From the NCBI GenBank assembly GCA_965227255.1, contig CBDDFS010000002.1, positions 248,001 through 312,000 on the forward strand: DNA of 64,000 bases, given 5' to 3'. A program made the position numbers and the translations under genes. The DNA comes from CBDDFS01 sp965227255. GTDB taxonomy: Bacteria; Bacteroidota; Bacteroidia; Flavobacteriales_E; Vicingaceae. Position 1 is the stretch's first letter, and each line of letters opens with the position of its first letter. This document shows, piece by piece, positions 60,312 through 64,000 of the stretch. Below the pieces are notes generated by a model. That model did no database searches. It saw only the letters and a list, made by a program, of their open reading frames with translations, and was not told the DNA's origin.

Positions 60312-62711
60312 CTAAAAAATATTATTCTTTCTTGCCGCAAGGCCGGTGGAAAATATGGCAAAGGCTACTACGCTGATCGAGCTGAGAGGCATTAATATCG
60401 CAGCCACAACAGGCGAAAGCACTCCCTGAACGGCAAAGCTCAGTCCGATAATGTTGTAGGAAAATGAAATGCCAAAGCCGGCGATTACAAGCTTTCGAAG
60501 AGTTTTGGAGTAATTGAGCAAATCAGGAATTTTTTCAAATGAAGAGGCTTCAAGAATTGCATCACAGGAAGGAAGAAAGCCGAATATGTCATCTGAAATA
60601 CTCACTCCCACATCGCTCGACTTAATAGCTCCGGCATCATTCAATCCATCACCGATCATCATCACCTTTTTTCCTGAAAGTTTAATGCTCTCAACATATT
60701 CTCTTTTTTCAAAAGGGTTCATTTTAAAGGACAGGTCTGTTTCTGGCCCAAAGATCTTCTGAAGGTTGGTTTTTTCTCCTTCCCCGTCGCCGGTGATAAC
60801 ATGCATTCTATATTTATACCCCAATTTCGCAGAAACATCTTCGAGGCCCGACCTGTATTCATTCTCCAAACTAAACCTGCCAAAGTGTTTGTTATTCATG
60901 CTTATATAAACTGAGGTTTTGTCACTATTCTCATCGATTCCCAAATATTCTGCCGAACCAAGTTTGATCTCAGTTCCGTCAACAATTCCCTCTATTCCCT
61001 GGCCGGGTAGCTCTTTATAACTCGAAACTTTTTTATTCCCCGATAATTCCAGGCTTGAATAGATCATTCTACTCAGGGGATGAGTGCTGTTCTTTGCCAA
61101 GGAAGCCACCATTTCACATTCCATTTCACTTAAGTCAGTACCTTCATATGAAACCGCTTTGTTTTTTTGTGCCGTAATCGTACCAGTCTTATCAAAGACG
61201 ATTTCTCCCACACCAGAGAAAATCTCAATAAACCTTGAATCTCTTAAATAGATCCCTGCTTTTTCCAATATTTTCAGACCATTTCCATACGTGAATGGTA
61301 TGGTGAGCGCAAGGGCACATGGACAAGCAATAATCAGAACTGAACTGAAGGCATGAAAGGCAAGAGACGCATCTTTGAAATACCAGTAAATCATTGACCC
61401 AAATGCAATGGTCAAAATTGCGAAAGTGAAGTATTGACTCACCTTATCGATTGTGCGACTCAGATCGCGATTATCCTGATTCTCCTTTTCTTCTTGCTTC
61501 CAAAGTTGCATCAGGTAACTCTGCGAAAATTCTTTTTCCACTTTTACATGGATCTTCTCTCCTAATTGCCGTCCTCCGGCGAATAACTTCTCCTCTTTTT
61601 TTGTTTGAACCGGGACGGCCTCTCCCGTCACGAAACTATAATCGATCTCAGCTGAGTCAGATAATAATGAAGAATCGGCAGGTATGATTTCTCCGTAATG
61701 AATTGCAATCGTATCTCCTATTTCAATGTCCTTTAAAAGCACATTTTCTTCTCCGGAGTCTGATACTTTAGTCACTCCCAAGGGAAAATAACTTTTATAG
61801 TCTCTTTCAAATGACAAAGCCTGATAAGTCCGGTTTTGAAACCACCGTCCTACCAGCAGAAAAAAGACCAAACCTGTCATGGAATCGAAATAACCCGGGC
61901 CTATTGAAGTCAGGACCTCGTATGTGCTTCGGATAAAAAGGACCAGAATACCGAGGGCAATGGGCACGTCAATATTCAGATATCTGTGCTTGATTCCTTT
62001 CCATGCAGAAATAAAATACGAACTGCTGCAATAGAAGAAGACAGGCAGTCCTAAAATTAGATTGATATATCCAAAAAACGCTCCAAACTGTTCATCGGCA
62101 TACATACCCTCTGAAAAGTATTCGGGAAAGCTGAGCAGCATTATATTTCCAAATGCAAAACCGGCAATGCCAAGTTTATAGGCATAGGTAAGATCCCGCC
62201 TGCGATTCGCCGTTTTGCGCTCCTTTTGATCCAGTTCTATGAGCGGTCGGTAACCAATTGACTCGAGCAATTCCGCGACTTCTCTTAAGGACATTTTTCC
62301 GGAATCATATTGAATACTGACTTCCTTTCTCAAAAAATTGACTTCCGACCTGCTGATATTTTGATTGATCTCGTTTAGATTCTCAAGCAGCCAGATACAG
62401 GAAGCACAGTGCATGCCGGGCACATTAAACTTTACTTTCTCAACGCCGCCGGCAGAAAAATCCAGCAAGTCATCTCTTATTTTCTGAATGTCGAGATAGG
62501 AGTAGTCCGAGAATATTTTTTCCTCTTTTCTAAGTCCCGGAGTCTTCTCCATTTCATAATACTCGACCAATTCATGAGCGGAAAGTATTTCATATACTGT
62601 TTTACAGCCTTGACAACAAAATGATTTATCATCGAATTTGATCCTGGTGGTAACACATAGGTCACCGCAATGAAAACATGATGTTATATCTTGCTTGGTC
62701 TGGCTGGACAT
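60312..62711 (-). CDS. ccoI: Copper-translocating P-type ATPase CcoI
   Basis: 799-residue P1B ATPase supplying copper for cbb3 oxidase. N-terminus: cysteine-rich binding domain (CFHCGDLC and FCCQGC, residues about 12-36), an HMA domain with GMHCASC, then eight spans. Motifs: TGEAVPVQ (actuator), ACPCALALT in the transport span, DKTGTIT (phosphorylated Asp), GDGLNDAGAIKSSDVGVS. ATG at 62711 is used; a TTG 15 codons upstream is unlikely. The extra CxxC-type domain places it in the CcoI/FixI group. Transcribed ahead of ccoS. Confidence 0.95.
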   Translation of the reverse strand: MSSQTKQDITSCFHCGDLCVTTRIKFDDKSFCCQGCKTVYEILSAHELVEYYEMEKTPGLRKEEKIFSDYSYLDIQKIRDDLLDFSAGGVEKVKFNVPGMHCASCIWLLENLNEINQNISRSEVNFLRKEVSIQYDSGKMSLREVAELLESIGYRPLIELDQKERKTANRRRDLTYAYKLGIAGFAFGNIMLLSFPEYFSEGMYADEQFGAFFGYINLILGLPVFFYCSSSYFISAWKGIKHRYLNIDVPIALGILVLFIRSTYEVLTSIGPGYFDSMTGLVFFLLVGRWFQNRTYQALSFERDYKSYFPLGVTKVSDSGEENVLLKDIEIGDTIAIHYGEIIPADSSLLSDSAEIDYSFVTGEAVPVQTKKEEKLFAGGRQLGEKIHVKVEKEFSQSYLMQLWKQEEKENQDNRDLSRTIDKVSQYFTFAILTIAFGSMIYWYFKDASLAFHAFSSVLIIACPCALALTIPFTYGNGLKILEKAGIYLRDSRFIEIFSGVGEIVFDKTGTITAQKNKAVSYEGTDLSEMECEMVASLAKNSTHPLSRMIYSSLELSGNKKVSSYKELPGQGIEGIVDGTEIKLGSAEYLGIDENSDKTSVYISMNNKHFGRFSLENEYRSGLEDVSAKLGYKYRMHVITGDGEGEKTNLQKIFGPETDLSFKMNPFEKREYVESIKLSGKKVMMIGDGLNDAGAIKSSDVGVSISDDIFGFLPSCDAILEASSFEKIPDLLNYSKTLRKLVIAGFGISFSYNIIGLSFAVQGVLSPVVAAILMPLSSISVVAFAIFSTGLAARKNNIF

Positions 62712-62794
62712 GGCCGCAAATGTAAGGATTGAATCAAGCTTTGAATGCTGACACAAGTTGGGAATAAATATGCTATTTTTCAGAAAAATTTAAG

Positions 62795-63316
62795 ATGCAA
62801 AGACAAATTCCATGGTGGTTCTTACTTGTTAAAGGTCTGTTCATACTGATCATAGGATTATTCTTTTTGACCGATCCCAAGAATGCGGCTAAAAGTCTGG
62901 CCTTCTACATTGGGCTGTTGTTATTCCTGGGTGGACTATTCTCTTTTTATCATGTTTATCAGCAACGAAAAAGGGGCGACTCACCTCCCTCCTCCTACCT
63001 GATACCGGGAATGGTGTTGATTTCCGGAATCATTTTGCTCTTCTTCACGCAGTATGCGTTATTCCTCTTTGCTCTGTCGATAGGTTTGTGGATTCTGATT
63101 GATGGGATATCACAGATCCGAAGTGGTGGAGAGGTTAAAAAAATTGATGTGGGAATGGGTCGTTTTTTGGTATTCATGGGGGTTGTATCAGTAATTTTAA
63201 GTTTGCTCATCATCCTCAATCCTCAAGGCCTCGTCAATTTTATCAGCATAATATTTGGGTTGATCCTGAGTATTTCTGGTGTCTTTCTAATTGGTTTGGG
63301 AATTAGCACTCGTTGA
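62795..63316 (+). CDS. HdeD/DUF308-like membrane protein
   Basis: 173-residue membrane protein made of about six short spans in three pairs (PWWFLLVKGLFILIIGLFFL, AFYIGLLLFLGGLFSF, SYLIPGMVLISGIILLFF, ALFLFALSIGLWILIDGISQI, MGRFLVFMGVVSVILSLLIIL, VNFISIIFGLILSISGVFLI), the repeat layout of the HdeD family. Role unknown, perhaps envelope stress. Divergent from ccoI across 83 bp; its stop overlaps the next start. Confidence 0.75.
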   Translation: MQRQIPWWFLLVKGLFILIIGLFFLTDPKNAAKSLAFYIGLLLFLGGLFSFYHVYQQRKRGDSPPSSYLIPGMVLISGIILLFFTQYALFLFALSIGLWILIDGISQIRSGGEVKKIDVGMGRFLVFMGVVSVILSLLIILNPQGLVNFISIIFGLILSISGVFLIGLGISTR

Positions 63317-63918
63317 GTTTGGAAGAAGAAGGAACATATCAGGAAGATCAGATGTTTATTCCGATCCCCGAGATTCTCTATTCAGATCTCACCGGAAAAC
63401 CAATGACGAATTGCGTCAGTTGCGACAGAAATCTTCTGAATTCAAGCGAGCCATATATCATTGAAAAGGCTTTCAGGCATTACTCTGAATACGGCATAAA
63501 CAATACCATATTTGAGTACATTATGTGTATGCCTTGTGCTCAGAACGTACATGAATCCATGTCAGTGGAATCGCGCAAAAAGATTGAGGAATATTTTGCA
63601 CACATTGATCTTCCCAGGAGGAGTCAGGAGCTTTGGGAAGAATTTGGAAACGACTTCGATTCATGGGTCAAAAAATGTCTGGTTAATGGAAGCGACATTA
63701 ATCAGCAGGATGAGTATCAGTTGTGTGCTCAATGCGTGGGTGACAAAGTTGTATTCTCGCTTCTTCCCTATATGCTGAGCTTCGATGCTTCGGATGAAAT
63801 CGCCTCTTTACTTTCTGCAAAAACACTGGAAGAATACGACCGTTTTATTGATGATAATTTCGGATTGCCACCTGAATTTAAAAAGGCGCTGAAAGATAAC
63901 CCGGTGATCCTGGCTTAG
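63313..63918 (+). CDS. Hypothetical protein with three CxxC motifs
   Basis: 201-residue protein from TTG 63313, which shares TTGA with the preceding stop; ATG 63352 (188 residues) is the alternative. Three C-x2-C pairs (NCVSCDRNLL, MCMPCAQNVHE, QLCAQCVGDKV) could bind zinc or iron; the rest is acidic and alpha-helical. No transmembrane segment. I do not recognise the family. The 3' end overlaps the convergent partial gene by 4 bp. Confidence 0.65.
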   Translation: MSLEEEGTYQEDQMFIPIPEILYSDLTGKPMTNCVSCDRNLLNSSEPYIIEKAFRHYSEYGINNTIFEYIMCMPCAQNVHESMSVESRKKIEEYFAHIDLPRRSQELWEEFGNDFDSWVKKCLVNGSDINQQDEYQLCAQCVGDKVVFSLLPYMLSFDASDEIASLLSAKTLEEYDRFIDDNFGLPPEFKKALKDNPVILA

Positions 63919-64000
63919 AGGCCGAAAGTATATTGCAAGCTTCCGACTAAACCGTAGTCATTGTTTGCTGCTTCTTCAGATGCGGGTTTGCTGTCGTAGT
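63915..64000 (-). CDS. 3' end of a probable outer membrane beta-barrel protein
   Basis: Last 27 codons plus stop of a minus-strand frame running off the window. It ends in DYGLVGSLQYTFGL, an alternating strand with aromatic residues typical of the final strand of outer membrane barrels, preceded by a polar loop (SKPASEEAANN). Too short for a family. Confidence 0.45.
   Translation of the reverse strand, partial: YDSKPASEEAANNDYGLVGSLQYTFGL

Noticed and set aside
62717..62724. TACATTTG on the minus strand just before the ccoI ATG, a match to the -7 consensus.
   Set aside because: It ends 5 bp from the ATG, which would require a leaderless transcript, and no -33 box is at a fitting distance.
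1..64000. Searched by eye for CRISPR arrays, tRNA or rRNA genes, transposases, integrases and phage genes.
   Set aside because: None was found; all longer frames are ordinary chromosomal genes.

Overview
The window comes from a member of the Bacteroidota, most likely a marine or aquatic Flavobacteriia- or Cytophagia-type organism. Evidence: three very large or multidomain exported proteins end in type IX secretion system (T9SS) sorting domains; promoters, where visible, look like TAnnTTTG -7 boxes; Shine-Dalgarno sequences are scarce and several genes start with TTG or GTG; lipoproteins are numerous; and the gene set (CcoNO fusion, DUF2480 behind suf, HQLGTP-type histidine kinase, gliding-motility C-terminal domain) is typical of the phylum. 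GC content looks moderate, near 40-45 percent. No rRNA, tRNA, CRISPR array, insertion sequence or prophage was recognised. The organism is not identified beyond phylum.

Left part (1-18.9 kb): an LD-carboxypeptidase cut by the window edge, an MBOAT acyltransferase, an FG-GAP surface protein, an M13 metallopeptidase, an L,D-transpeptidase-like protein followed by a beta-barrel candidate, a 28-residue membrane peptide and a NADase-type glycan-binding protein. Next comes a run with a CrtA-like haem monooxygenase, a Tat-exported 4,5-dihydroxyphthalate-decarboxylase-like protein and a VOC enzyme, then a tightly packed series of small membrane proteins and lipoproteins of unknown function.

Middle part (18.9-42.5 kb): yraN-rluB-AsmA, an orphan sensor kinase, and an overlapping run hemW-cyclase-yjbR-DUF502-EamA that meets thiL head-on. 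The suf iron-sulfur operon (sufA-like, B, C, D, S, E, DUF59, DUF2480; 29.3-35.7 kb) starts behind a perfect 9-bp-arm inverted repeat that looks like an iron-responsive operator. A 1,323-residue gliding-motility-type surface protein, a glutaminyl cyclase lipoprotein and a minus-strand crotonase/monooxygenase pair follow.

Right part (42.5-64 kb): a thermolysin-like M4 peptidase with PKD and T9SS domains, a lipoprotein, a GT-C-like membrane protein, bifunctional PaaZ, an ALDH7 dehydrogenase with a small membrane peptide in front, a MarR regulator with a lysine-rich tail, tryptophanase, and a complete minus-strand cytochrome cbb3 oxidase cluster ccoI-ccoS-ccoNO-ccoQ-ccoP-ccoG-ccoH-safE. Functionally the window joins iron-sulfur assembly, microaerobic respiration with its copper and haem maturation factors, degradation of amino-acid and aromatic-derived aldehydes and CoA esters, and cell-surface proteins. 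I did not find an unmistakable new defence or mobile system. The best candidates for undescribed biology are the CrtA/Pht5-like/VOC group, the YkuD_2-to-glycan-binding group, the unknown membrane run at 14.5-18.4 kb and two small membrane peptides.
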